A stretch of 64,000 nt of DNA, from positions 1 to 64,000 of the forward strand of contig CAMXCT020002373.1 of NCBI GenBank assembly GCA_947184155.2, given 5' to 3'. The notes beneath the pieces are model-generated. The model made no database searches. It saw only the letters and a program-made list of their open reading frames with translations, and was not told the DNA's origin. Positions within the stretch are counted from its first letter, which is position 1. Every line of letters begins with the position of its first letter. The position numbers and the translations under genes are program-made. Source of the stretch: Cladocopium goreaui. Lineage: Eukaryota > Sar > Dinophyceae > Suessiales > Symbiodiniaceae. Positions 1 through 10,500 of the stretch are shown here, piece after piece.

Positions 1-6
1 AGACCA

Positions 7-78
7 AAAACGCGTGCTCAGGTGAGGCCTTCTTGCGCGTGCGCACGTGAGCCAAAAAACGCGTGCGCACGTGAGGCC
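7..78. repeat. GC-rich 24-bp tandem repeat, 3 units
   Basis: Three units of about 24 bp, each containing a variant of GCGTGCGCACGTGAGGCC. They begin near 7, 30 and 54. The core GTGCGCAC is palindromic. The array may continue to the left of the window. Confidence 0.7.
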
Positions 79-602
79 CAGACCCAGTGGGTTCTGTCTA
101 TGCCTTCCTCAGGATGGCCGCGGCGGTCAACCACATAGGTTGCAAAATCCTGAAGATTCCGATGACTCCCTACTTTGACGATTTCACGGTCATGACTCAG
201 GGGAGTCTGACAGGGGGAACCAAACTTGCTGTGGGGCGCTCTTCACTACGTTGGGGTGAAGAAGCTCATTTGTGGGTCGCATCAAGCGGTTTTTCAGGGG
301 AACGAAACCACCAAACAGCGAGGCTTTGACAAAGAGGATTCATAAAAAGCAAAGAAAGAAGAAACTCTGATATAACTCTAATTATCCAAAAAAGTAAATA
401 TTTGATATTTCAAGTATAACCATGTGGTGGAGAAACACAACAAAGAGCCTTTGGACATGTTCTTGCTCCTAAAGCGGAGTGTTGAAATACTGTTGGTAAT
501 GCTTAGGACTGGACCATCCAATTCTGTCGATGTCTCGCTTCGTGTGCCTTCTGTAACTACCACTACCGCTGGCACTGTAACTAGCACTAGCGTTACCACT
601 AC
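79..602. other. No gene seen
   Basis: No recognisable gene. The stretch 550-605 is a low-complexity ACTACCACTACC-type run, and small ORFs through it exist on both strands, so none is credible. Confidence 0.5.
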
Positions 603-711
603 TAGTTGGTGGTTTGGAGCATGTGGATTATTTTTCCATACATTGGGAATGTCATCATCCCAACTGACCAACTTCATCATTTTTCTGAGGGGTAGGTATA
701 CCACCAACCAG
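603..711 (+). mobile_element. Family A short inverted-repeat element
   Basis: Starts with a mutated left end (AGTTGGTGGTTTGGA) and ends ACCACCAACCAG. The interior TTGGGAATGTCATCATCCC and the TCTGAGGGGTAGGTATACC box match the other copies. A CAT-rich microsatellite (746-792) follows, then a second right end of the same family at 797-813. This suggests a nested or rearranged pair. Confidence 0.75.
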
Positions 712-813
712 ATATTGACTTCACCATCCAAAGATAATAAGAGGTTTATGGATCATATGGATCATATGGATCATCATCATCATCATCATAATCAGAGGTA
801 AACCACCAACCAG

Positions 814-1884
814 ACTAAAATTACCACTAAGTACTCGTACGTGCTACTTCATATGACTGCGCACTGCAGCGATCCTTCCATGTGATGTACTGCGATGTAG
901 GACTAGGTAGGACAACATACTGCTGCGTAATGCTACACAATGCTACATGCATAAACGCTATATTTGTTTGACTATACCTATACTAAAATATACTGCGACA
1001 TAGTACTACGTGCTAGTATATATACAGGCATATGGAGATGTACTAGTAACTATGTATTAGTATTAGCCCTAAAACCCTAACCCTAAAAGGTAGTGATAGG
1101 TGTAGGTGGCGCCCCAAGTCATGCGTCATGCGGCCAACTTGGATCAATGTTTATTCCGTTTTGGGCTTCATCCAAGCAGAGAGCAGCTGCGCACGTCAGG
1201 AGTTTGTCGAAGATGTTCAGATGAGTCCCGGGGCACGGCACGATGGCGACAGGGCGAGGCTGGCGCGCGATCTGGCGCGGGGTGTTTTCAACGCTTGGTG
1301 TCCACGCAGTTGCTGAGTCAAAGACGTTTAAGGTCACTGCAACTGTTGTGACTCGGAGACAAACTGCCTCCGACTTTAAATGCGAAAAAGACCCAGCTGA
1401 GTGGCTCTGGGACACGGCAGGACTTGGTTTCCATTGAATTTCACGCAGGGTTTTCCCGGCATGTTCAAAAGAGAAAATGATATGATTCAACTGATCAACC
1501 ATGAATTTGGGGATTCCTTGGATGTTCACCCAAAAAATCAGACATGGAGTCCCGAGTGACTTGATCGGGTGATTTAGCCGAAGAAGCACAAAGGTTTCAG
1601 CCGGTGCATGTGACGTGCAGGTTTGCTTTAAATGAATCAATCATGAATCGTTGATAATCATTGGTTATTGGAAGTGGTTCGCTTTTGGGCTACCCAAACT
1701 TCAGCCAGACATCAGTTTCAGAAAGGCATTATTTAATTTGATGGAAGGCCAGATCCCTAGTCTCAACCTAGTCCAGAAGGGTGTTTTTGGAACATGCTGC
1801 GCTGCTCAATTTCCATCACGCTGGTAACACTGTTGATGCCAAATCAACGACATCTAGTGTGTACATGTGTGTACTTAATTGATA
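814..1884. other. No gene recognised
   Basis: Holds a telomere-like motif (1068-1088) and a region at 1106-1640 with ORFs of 60-170 codons on both strands. None looks like a known protein, and the overlap of open frames argues against any one of them. Confidence 0.45.
1068..1088. repeat. Telomere-like CCCTAAA motif
   Basis: Three adjacent CCCTAA(A) units with slightly varying spacing. TTTAGGG is the telomere repeat type reported for dinoflagellates and plants. Three units inside a sequence can arise by chance or from a repaired break. Confidence 0.45.
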
Positions 1885-1991
1885 TACCCACTGGTTATTT
1901 AACATAGCCATGGGAAATGGCCCATAAAAATAGATGGTTTACCTATTAAAAATTGTGATTTTCCATGGCTATGTTAAATAACCAGAGAGTA
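1885..1991 (-). mobile_element. Family B TA-flanked element
   Basis: TACCCACTGGTTATTTAACA at the left pairs with its near complement TAAATAACCAGAGAGTA at the right. The central half-site order (GGCCCAT before GTGATTTTCC) marks it as the reverse orientation of the family. Confidence 0.75.
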
Positions 1992-2753
1992 ATTGAAGCA
2001 TGTCAACCTGAAGGTTTGTTTTCAAGAAGCCAACATTTAAAGATATTAAACGCAATGTCAACCAGCGGACTTGCAGGAAAAATGCAAAGGAATAGTGAAC
2101 GTTTTCCAGGATCAAATGCTGCAATTCCTGGTGTATTCCTGCACAACAACTTCCCTACAAGAAGTTCTCTCCGAATCAGCAACGTGCCCACTGAAACCGT
2201 GAAGGAACACTGCAGGATTTTTTCAGCGCATATTGGATACACAAGTTGAATGCAGATAGCTTGAGAAATGTCCATGGTTCATGATTGCATTTGGGTTCAT
2301 GTTGGTACCATCGGCTTCGTATCATACGCTCAACTATCTTCAAAGATTTCCTGAGACCTGTGGCATGTTTACAACATTAAACATATTTGCCACCCAAACC
2401 CAAAGCAAACACAGCTTCAGACATTTCAGACTTAGCCAGCAAAGTTGCCAACACTAGTGTCCGGCAAGAAGTAGCAGGAAACCATGGCTTCACCAGTAAT
2501 TTTACCATCTGAATCCATTTGTTTCCTAATAAAAACAAATCAAAAACCCATCAAACTATAGGTTGGGGTTTTCCTGCAAGCTTTTCCTATTTAACCAATT
2601 CTGGGAAAAAACCGTTCCAAATCTCGATATAAAAGTGCCACTTGGGTCCTGCCCCATGTGTGCGCTGTGTGCATTCCGGCGGTGCCATGACGTTTGGGAC
2701 CTCGGCTCCAGACACCTTATTTTTCGAAGTCCCCCATGACCGTTAAATGTGGT
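1992..2753. other. No gene recognised
   Basis: Overlapping ORFs of about 90 codons at 1965-2275 lie on both strands and neither resembles a known protein. Nothing else is supported. Confidence 0.45.
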
Positions 2754-2911
2754 TACCCGGCCTGGTAAACATACAAAAAGCTATGGAAAATCACCATGTT
2801 TAATGGGAAAATCACAATTTTTAATGGGAAAACCACCATGGTTGATGGGAAAATTCACTATTTCGACTGGGCCATGGCTTCAATAGCTATGTAAACGTTG
2901 ACCAGAGGGTA
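2754..2911 (+). mobile_element. Family B element, internally expanded
   Basis: TACCCGGCCTGGTAAACAT at the left and GTTGACCAGAGGGTA at the right. The interior AATGGGAAAATCAC block is repeated about three times, which makes this copy about 158 bp long. Confidence 0.75.
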
Positions 2912-3001
2912 ATTTTCAGCCTGGAGAAAGAAAGGAAAGCAAAAAAAAGTGACTGGGATGGGATATATAACATTAATGGGATGTTTAATATTGATAATGA
3001 T

Positions 3002-3120
3002 CTGGTTGGAAAAAGCCTACCATCTAGTTATTTGGATTATTGTTCTATATATTGGGAATGTCATCATCCCAACTGACTATTTTTTTTTTCAGAGGGGTAG
3101 GTATAACAACCACCAACCAG
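3002..3120 (+). mobile_element. Family A element
   Basis: CTGGTTGG at the left and AACCACCAACCAG at the right. It keeps TTGGGAATGTCATCATCCC, AACTGAC and TTTTTTTTCAGAGGGGTAGG. Confidence 0.8.
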
Positions 3121-3145
3121 TATAGTTGATCCTACTAACATAAGT

Positions 3146-3264
3146 TACCATCTGGTTATGACCAACAGTTCGCCATGGAAAGATTCACCATGCTATTAAG
3201 AACGGTAAACCATCTATTTATATGGGCCATCTATACCATGGCTATGTTAAATAACCAGAGGGTA
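3146..3264 (+). mobile_element. Family B element
   Basis: TACCATCTGGTTATG at the left and AATAACCAGAGGGTA at the right, with a diverged interior. It begins 25 bp after a family A copy. Confidence 0.7.
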
Positions 3265-3308
3265 TACATTGTTCTAACATACCAAGTACTGTTAGTTTAC
3301 TGGAGGGT

Positions 3309-3420
3309 GAACCGTATAGGGGGTTCTTGACATGGGGGACCCCCAAAACCACGGGTTTCAACACTAAAATGATCTTTTGACTTGGATCTGAAGTACCCCT
3401 ATGACTTAGGAAACTTCCAA
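3309..3420. repeat. Family H inverted repeat (GGGGGTTTCC type)
   Basis: A GGGGGTTCTTG... half is followed by GACCCCCAAAACC and later by TTAGGAAACTTCC. Related copies lie near 16463, 32195 and 45935. Boundaries are uncertain. Confidence 0.45.
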
Positions 3421-3571
3421 ATATATACCTTATCACAATAATAGATATGGGACTATTACAATAGATATTACAATGGACTATTATGGAGGACAATCATTGT
3501 AAGTTGTTGAAACAAACTATGGCACACTATACATTACGTTATTGCATATCAGTAAGTTGATGCATTATATA

Positions 3572-3685
3572 CTGGTTGGTGGTTTGGAAAATTTGGATTA
3601 TTTTCTATATATTGGGAGTGTCATCATCCCAAATGACTTTCACTCCATCATTTTTCAGAGGGGTAGGCGAAAAACTACCAACCAG
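3572..3685 (+). mobile_element. Family A element with possible 8-bp TSD
   Basis: CTGGTTGGTGGTTTGG at the left and ACTACCAACCAG at the right. ATTATATA occurs directly before (3564-3571) and directly after (3686-3693). The duplication is AT-only, so it is weak evidence. A further right-end fragment of the family lies at 3779-3802. Confidence 0.8.
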
Positions 3686-4135
3686 ATTATATATATATAT
3701 ATACACCATTATAAACCATATATAAACCTTTATAATCCATCCATATATATATATATATACATATTGACTATTATATAGAGGGGTAGGTATACCACCAACC
3801 AGTATCGTTGGTGTACACCAACCCTGTCGGCGAGGCCTCGACCTGGCAAAGTGGAGGCATGTTTCGCCAGATGGTCTAAAAACCTAGATGTTTGCTGATT
3901 TAACGATAGTGATATTCTAGTAATATGTATAAATAAATATATATATATATGTATATGTGTAATAAAATATATATATATGTGTGTAGTTATAATATATATA
4001 TATATGTATTGGTATAACTGTATTTAACTATAGTGATATATGATACTAATTTTAGTGAGATTTGATACTGATTATAGTGAAATTTGATAATAACTATAGT
4101 GATATACATATATATATATATAATATAAATATAGT
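3686..4135. repeat. TA-rich microsatellite stretch
   Basis: Repeated runs of (TA)n at 3690-3705, 3745-3765, 3935-4010 and 4100-4130, separated by AT-rich sequence. The segments at 4013-4100 repeat a TATAGTGA(A/T)AT motif several times. Confidence 0.6.
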
Positions 4136-4306
4136 GACATCCACGTAACTTGGTTAAATAGGGTTTATGGAGGATGTAATAGTTAACGGGCTTCGTAAAC
4201 CAACGATCACAACTGGGTAACTGGTCGGGGCCCACCTTGTATTCTATTTTCCCATTGAATAATACCATCAGTATATCATTGTGTTGGTTTAAGGTTTTAT
4301 TTGCTG

Positions 4307-4410
4307 TACCCTCTGGTAAACTAACATAACTATGGAAAATTATCATTTTTGATGGGTAAATCCACTATAAATGGCCATGTTCAATAGCTATGTTAGATTA
4401 CCAGAGGGTA
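4307..4410 (+). mobile_element. Family B element, near-consensus
   Basis: TACCCTCTGGTAAACTAACA at the left and GATTACCAGAGGGTA at the right. The terminal TA pair is compatible with a duplicated TA target. Confidence 0.85.
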
Positions 4411-4536
4411 TTTTCTGAGTGAAACCAGGAGTTCTGGCCTATCCTCAAGTCAATCCATTGATGGTATCCCGCAAACTCAACAGTTATGCAAATATCAACG
4501 TTTAAACCAAACGAGCCGGGGCACTATCATAATAGT

Positions 4537-4630
4537 TAACCCTGGGAATTTAACATAGCTATAGAAAAATACTATTTTTGTTTTTATAGTAATCATCTAA
4601 CTAATCATGTCAAGCTATCGGAGGGTATAT
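4537..4630 (+). mobile_element. Degenerate family B element
   Basis: TAACCCTGGGAATTTAACAT at the left and a ragged CGGAGGGTA at the right. Only the outer ends still match the family. Confidence 0.45.
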
Positions 4631-4988
4631 CCCATTAATTATATAAGTGACCCATTACATACCAATTTATTAAACCCCATTCAATTCCATTAAGTTAATA
4701 ATTAAATGATCCATTAAATATCATTAAATCCTCCATTGAATCTCATTGAATCCCATGAGTTTTTCCATGTTTCATTATTTGTTCCAATATTTCATCACTA
4801 TTCCATTATATATATATATCCCATTAATCATTTCTCATATATATATATGTATATGTTTTCCAATCAATGGTATGTTTCCAAAAATTGCTTCATTTTCCAT
4901 GAAAATCCTCTAAATCCCATGACATTTTCCATGTTTTTGTCATTTTTTCCCAATGAAACCTCCAGTTTTTCCCATCATGATTCTACAT

Positions 4989-5095
4989 CTGGTTGGTGGT
5001 TTGGAACATTTGGATTATTTTTCCATATATTGGGAATGTCATCATCCCAACTTACTTTTCATATTTTTCAGAGGGGTGGCTCAACCACCAACCAG
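4989..5095 (+). mobile_element. Family A element, near-consensus
   Basis: CTGGTTGGTGGTTTGGAAC at the left, ATTGGGAATGTCATCATCCC inside, then CATATTTTTCAGAGGGG and AACCACCAACCAG. Confidence 0.85.
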
Positions 5096-5202
5096 ATATG
5101 TGTCATCAATATTCCATTAAATTGGATTCTTTCGAATTTTGTCTACATCTTTTCCAAGAAATGCTCCAGTTTTCCCATCCGATTTCCCCCCACCTTCTCC
5201 GA

Positions 5203-5325
5203 GAGGTGCCCATTGCTGGCGAAGTCATTAGCCGACGTCCAAAGGGCGCAGCCTCGCGTGCACATCACAAGGCGGAGAAATGGACCTTGGGCCTGGGATA
5301 TGGGGCCCCCAAACGCCCGCTACGT
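5203..5325 (+). CDS. Exon-like coding island, unknown product
   Basis: A GC-richer island in AT-rich DNA. One plus frame gives a plausible soluble peptide (EVPIAGEVISRRPKGAASRA and onward) with balanced charge. A pyrimidine-rich run and a GAGAG dinucleotide just upstream could serve as an acceptor. The other plus frame is also open, so the frame choice is uncertain. No family is recognised. It could equally be an exon, a gene relic or chance. Confidence 0.25.
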
Positions 5326-5445
5326 TACAAGTTGGTTTTCCAGCCCATCATATTCCATTAATAGGTTAATAGGTCTTATATCCCATTATATTTTCATTCC
5401 TATTGATTATCCCATAATATTCAAGATGATTCCATTAAATACTAT

Positions 5446-5562
5446 TACCCTCTGGTTATGAATAACAGTTTGCCATGATATAGATGGCCCATAGAAATAG
5501 ATGGTTTACCTATTAATAGCATGGTGATTTTCCATGGCAAACTGTTAAATAACCAAATGGTA
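5446..5562 (-). mobile_element. Family B element (CAAACTGTTA subtype)
   Basis: TACCCTCTGGTTATGAATAA at the left and AAATAACCAAATGGTA at the right. The inner arms AACAGTTTGCCAT and ATGGCAAACTGTT are perfect complements. Confidence 0.75.
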
Positions 5563-5807
5563 CAAGTTGGTTTACAAGCCCATCTAACTGAGCCATGAAC
5601 AAAATACCCTGGTTAATTGATCGCTATAGCGGATTGTACTACCCGGTTTACTCGGGATTATGATGGGCCCCATAGTAGGGAAACCCATCAACCAACTGGT
5701 ATAATGAGATGGGATAGGGGTAATTTTTAATGGCTCAACTATATAGTTACAACTACCATAAAGCCTAGTGACATTGTAGTTATTTGCGCCAACTTAGCTA
5801 TCGAACG

Positions 5808-5895
5808 GGGGCCCCACATTGTAGGATGACTTAATTGGTTCATAACTCATGGATAATGATGGACAATGATATGGATAAAAATGTGGATAAGTGAG
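5808..5895 (+). repeat. Family K dispersed repeat, copy 1
   Basis: Matches 17232-17318 almost base for base: GGCCCCACATTGTAGGATGA, then AATTGGTTCATAACTCATGG, then ATATGGATAAAAAT. The GGGGGCCCCACATTGTAGG start resembles a family C right end, so K may be sequence carried beside an old C copy. Confidence 0.65.
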
Positions 5896-6507
5896 TTATA
5901 AGTGTTTATTAGTTAATTTAGTTAGACCCCCTGATTCTTGAAACTGGCAGAGAAACTGACTACCTCGACCCTCCACTGCCGAGGAAAAAATAGTCGTTCT
6001 AAGATAGGTCAAACAACCCAAAAATGATTCACTTTGTTCCAAACATGTATGTTGCTGGGAAAATCTCAGCACCACGCTCACATACACAAAACGTGAGGAG
6101 TTTTAGAACTCCAAAAAAAACGAAAAAAACAAGATTTCAGGATTTGCAGGTGTGTGTGTTTTTTTTGCCTTTTGTTTAAATGTTTTTTTTGGCAGGGTGT
6201 TATGGGTTTTTTCCTTAGTCGCTTGAGGCGCTGCGAACATTTTTTGGCTTTTGTCTCACCAAGCCCAAAAACATGCAATCAAAGTCCTAAAATCCAAGAC
6301 CAAAGTAGTATCTAGGTGTTTTGGGTAAAATCAGTTCATATAGGTCAAACTCCGAAAACACCGATCTTTTCCTAGGATTTGAAAGTCGAGGTAAATAAAT
6401 CATGGATAAGATCCACCGAGTCGCTTAGACTTCAATTTACTTGAAACTTTGGGCAGCACTTGCTTTACTGTGGATGTGGAACTTGTGCTTGCGAGCTTCA
6501 CCTCTGA
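5896..6507. other. No gene recognised
   Basis: Homopolymer-rich DNA (long T and A runs at 6110-6245). A 66-codon minus-strand ORF at 6078-6278 is lysine-rich because of those runs. I see no support for a gene. Confidence 0.45.
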
Positions 6508-6770
6508 ATGGGGGAACGTGACGGGAACTCGAAGCAAATTCCCCGCAGGAAAAAAGAATGGCAGCCAAACCTTGTTGCACAGATGGCGGTCCGTTTTTTT
6601 GAGGGCTGCGAGTCCAAACTCTTTGACAAAGAATGGTTTTTCTGCATAGCAATTCGGCGGGGATCCAGGCCGAACACAAGGCCAAATTGGAATCAAAGAA
6701 GGGCACTGAAGTTACTGAGGGGGTGAATGGCGATGTGGACTGGGACGCAACAAGCAGCTCCCATGTCTAA
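6508..6770 (+). pseudogene. Coding-like segment in two frames, unknown
   Basis: The frame starting at 6508 gives a plausible peptide (KKEWQPNLVAQMAVRFFEGC, then ESKLFDKEWFF) to about 6640. A second plus frame from the ATG at 6633 continues with a charged soluble-looking peptide (AEHKAKLESKKGTEVTEGVN) to TAA at 6768-6770. The switch of best frame near 6635 suggests either a frameshifted relic or two exons. No family is recognised. Confidence 0.25.
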
Positions 6771-7297
6771 AACGCTGGGCTGGAAAAAATGCCGCAGACT
6801 GCTGATTCCTTCGATCCAATTGTCCCGAACAGGGACCATTTTTTGTTCACAACTGCAGGTTGAGGCAGTGTGGGCCCTGAAGGGCGACCGCTGGAGGACT
6901 TGCAGGTCGCTGACCACAACTGGAAAGCCCAGGAGCCAAAGCTGCAGAGGCGCCAAAGGTTTCTAGGCTCCGGCTCCAGGTAATGGTGCTAAGGGAACAG
7001 CCATTAAAATCCTGCGGTAACCGAGAGGAAGGCAGATTGTGCCAGCTTCTGTAGTGACGTAGCATAGTTTCAATTGTTCAATCTATTTCAACAAGATATT
7101 CTAAGAGACACTTTTTGTGGCTACCAACCTCAATGGATGACTACTAACCGCGCCTTCGAATGTTTTATGAGTGGTATCTGAGATTAGCCATTGACCATGG
7201 TTGCTGGGAGCAAGTTTCATGTGGATGTGTGTTGCGAATCAAAGTAGGGAAGATGGGCAGATGGGCATTTGATGATATAATGTTATATAATTATATA
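6771..7297. other. No gene recognised
   Basis: Moderately GC-rich to 7070, with open frames of 70-90 codons on both strands that mirror each other. From 7160 it becomes ordinary AT-rich DNA ending in the TATAT target of the copia insertion. Confidence 0.4.
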
Positions 7298-7302
7298 TAT
7301 AT
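7298..7302. repeat. Target-site duplication, left (TATAT)
   Basis: TATAT directly left of the LTR. The same five bases directly follow the right LTR at 15771-15775. The usual Ty1/copia target duplication is 5 bp. Low complexity makes the exact length uncertain. Confidence 0.7.
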
Positions 7303-7509
7303 TGTTGATCAGGCAAAGGTTCAACCCAATCAGTCCCACCGTCGCTCGAAGTACGGCAAACGATCTCAGCAAAGCAGGCGGCCTTTTTGGGCCGCACAAC
7401 GCGCCATGAGGCTCCATCTCGAGAGTTTCTCCCACCCTTAAGCCATTGAAAGGGGCAGGTGACGAAAGATGGGCATGGTCCATGCTAATTGTGTGACACG
7501 CAATTCACA
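7303..7509 (-). repeat. 3' LTR of copia element (207 bp)
   Basis: On the plus strand it begins TGTTGATCAGGC and ends CGCAATTCACA. By eye it is identical to 15564-15770. Because the 5' LTR holds the start of the first ORF, this copy also holds an orphan ATG-started frame (7283-7483, minus). Confidence 0.95.
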
Positions 7510-7541
7510 CAGGTGAAAAAGAGGGAAGAGAAAAAGTCATT

Positions 7542-10500
7542 TCAGACCTCTCCCCTTGATCGTGCATCAGCAAGGTCGCTAATTCGTAGAGCTCCAGGTG
7601 GGTCCACAGCGCGAGCATCGCCACGGAAGTCGCACTCAGGTCGGCCAAAATCTTTGCTGCACAGTCGGCAGGCCACGCACTTGTAGGTGGCCTGGTTGCC
7701 ATCAGTTCTGTTGTACACGCAGTCCAGGTTGGCGTGCCATATTGAGCTGTGCGGCAGCAGGTAGATCTCATAGTCCTCCAGGTTGCGCTGGAAGTCTTTT
7801 CGATGTACCTCCCATTTGGCGTACCACTTTCTGGCCTCATCTCTGGCATCGATCAGCATGTTCTGCTTCTTCATCAGCTCAGCTTCAAGTCCACGTCGAT
7901 GCTCTCGGAGAACCATCACTTCTTCGTACATCTTCCGAAGAGTGGCTGTGTCTTCGGGCGTCATCACCGTCTCGGTGACAGGGCCAGAAGCAGCAGGTTC
8001 AGCATGAGGTTCAGGGAGCTCTCGCTGGAAAATCCAGCGTCGCAGCAGCCAGCAGCCGAAGATCATCAGCATGATCGTGGTCAGGAACACGGCAGGGTTG
8101 TAGACAAAGTCCACGGTGTAGAACTCGGCCAGGTGCTTCAGGTAGTTCATGGGCATCGCGAGGTCGAAGTTGGTCGTGTTGACATACTCAGTCTCATTGG
8201 GCATCACAAAGTCGAAGTTGGTCTTGATGTCATTCTCCATGGTGTTGGGCATCTCATTTTCGAGGTTGGTCTTCTTGAAGTCAATCTCCGCAGCATTGAC
8301 CACGCTGACGACGTTCAGGAGTCCTGCAAACATAGCTTGCATAGCTCTGGCAGGTTTCTTCACTGCAAACATCTCAGCATTCTTCTTTCTCTCACCAGCA
8401 GTCTTGCGTTTGGCAGCTTGAAAGGTCAGGTCTGACTTCAGCTTGGTGCGGTGGCTTCTCAAACGGTCTGCAAGAAGTTGGGCAGCAGCTTCTTTGGTCA
8501 GGCCGTCTGCATACTGCAGCTCGGAACTCACCCATGAAGTTCGGGCACCGCAGCACTTCAGCTTGTCCTGCGTGACAAGGACCTCTATGGTTGTCCGCTT
8601 GTCGGACCCAGTTCCAGCTTGTACCTCTTCTTTGATCAGCAGGTCATACAAAGCTTTTGCGTCAACCACCAGTTTTGGAGAGCCAGGCAACTTTGCAGTT
8701 GCAACATCATCCAAAGGCAGCCATGGGGACCAAACTAGGTTCCAAAACGTTGAGGCAAACAAAAGGGCATCTGCAGCTTCTGATGCTCCTTGGCTTTCAG
8801 CGCTCAAAGTTGAACGGGCTACCCGCGCAAGTTTCCAACTGCGCCAGTCCAAAACGTTGTACCAGCCTTCTTCACCTTCTGCTACCTTGTTGTTCACAAT
8901 CACCAGCAAGTAGCCGCCTTGGCTGCTCAGGTCATGTCGGCAGGCAAAGGAGGCATCGCTGTAGGCGATCATGGTCAGGTCATTCTTTTCGCCAAGGTAG
9001 CGGTACTCCAAACCAACGTCCGCATTTGTTTTCGCCATCCTCAGGGCTTTGTTGGCATTCTGCAGGGTCTTGATGGTTGCTCGGGTCACATCCCCAGCCA
9101 GCATTGAAACTTGAGCTTGTAGGTGTGGTGAAGATTGAGTTGCAGGCCATTGCAAGGCGCCAATCAAACCACGAAGTTGGGTTCTTTCGCTTTCGGTCAC
9201 CGGCAAGGACTCGTTGTTCTTGCGGTCTTTGGCAATCGCAATGGGCTTTTGCTTGTGGATGTACTTCTCCTGGTGGAGGTGCCAATGGTTCTCGGCCTTC
9301 TTGTCGATCTGACATCCACAGTACTCAAGGTGGTCACCGCTCAGCCATTCACGAAAGCTAAACACTTCCTTCAAGGATTGTTGCAGGCGCTCAGCATGTT
9401 TGTTGTTGGGCTTGAGGCATCCAAACAAATCATCAACATGGATACCAAACATTCCAATCAGCTCAGGCTCGATTCCATGGGCATGAGCTTGATGAGGATC
9501 TTGGTTGTAGGCCAGGAAAAGACAGGCATCCAGAGGATGTTGAATGATGGTGCCCTTGCCAGTGCGCAAAATGCGCTCTGTCGCCTCTTCATACCATGCT
9601 CTTGGAGCGTCACACAAACCATAGATGGGCTTGATCAATTTCATCAGTTGGCCGCTTTCGCGCTCAATTCCAAGGATCTGCTCAGCATCCCTTGGCAGGC
9701 GCACCCATATCTCACGCGAGCCATCAGTTTTGAAATCTTTCCCCTGCAAAAACGCTGTACTCACATCACTTGTAAAAGGTTCCATACCCAACATTGTGGC
9801 CACTGTCATGATCACACCTCTCGCAAGCCTTGTGAGCGTAGGACTTGTAGTGGAGAGAGATCCGCTCAAGGCATCAGGGTCTTTAAACCCTTGGACCACC
9901 AGTCGGGCTTTTGCTCTTGGAGAGCCATCAGGATTCTTTTTCCAACCCAAGATGAACTTGCCTTTAAGGACTCGGTCTGCAGGAACGTTCTTGCCATTGT
10001 CAAACTGCCAGACAGAGTTGTCGAAGAACGACTGCAGCTCCTTCATCTTGGCTTCTCGGAAAGTCATCCGATCTTCCAAACTCATGTAGCGCTCGTTCAA
10101 AGGCTGGTTGCTAGGCTCTTGGGCGTAGCATTCCTCCAAGTTCTTGTTGAACAGCTCTTTGGCCTGTTTTCGCCAGGCAGGCAGAACCTTGAAACGGGTG
10201 TAGCCAGTCCACATGTTGGTGGCATACTTGGGCTTCAAATTGCCTGACTTCCACTTCTCACGGTAGAGGTAGCTTCCCATGCTCACCACCTTCTTCTTGT
10301 CCAGGAAGTACAGTGGAATCGGGCAGTTCTTCTCGTCAGGCACAAAGTCGCTTTGTCTGGGGGCGTAGTGTCGCCTGGTGAGGTAGTTGCCAGCAAGCTC
10401 CCAGGAGTCCATCACGTTGTCTTCCAAGACCATGTAGCCATTTGCAATCTTCCATCCACGCGGCAGCTTGGTCTTGTTGTGACTGTCCACGTCAAAGGAG

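Noticed and set aside
424..801. 125-codon ORF ending in a polyhistidine run
   Set aside because: It is the translation of a family A element and a CAT microsatellite; an opposite-strand ORF covers the same DNA.
4736..5461. 241-codon plus-strand ORF
   Set aside because: It runs through AT-rich DNA, a whole family A copy and part of a family B copy. Only a short island near 5203-5325 is coding-like.
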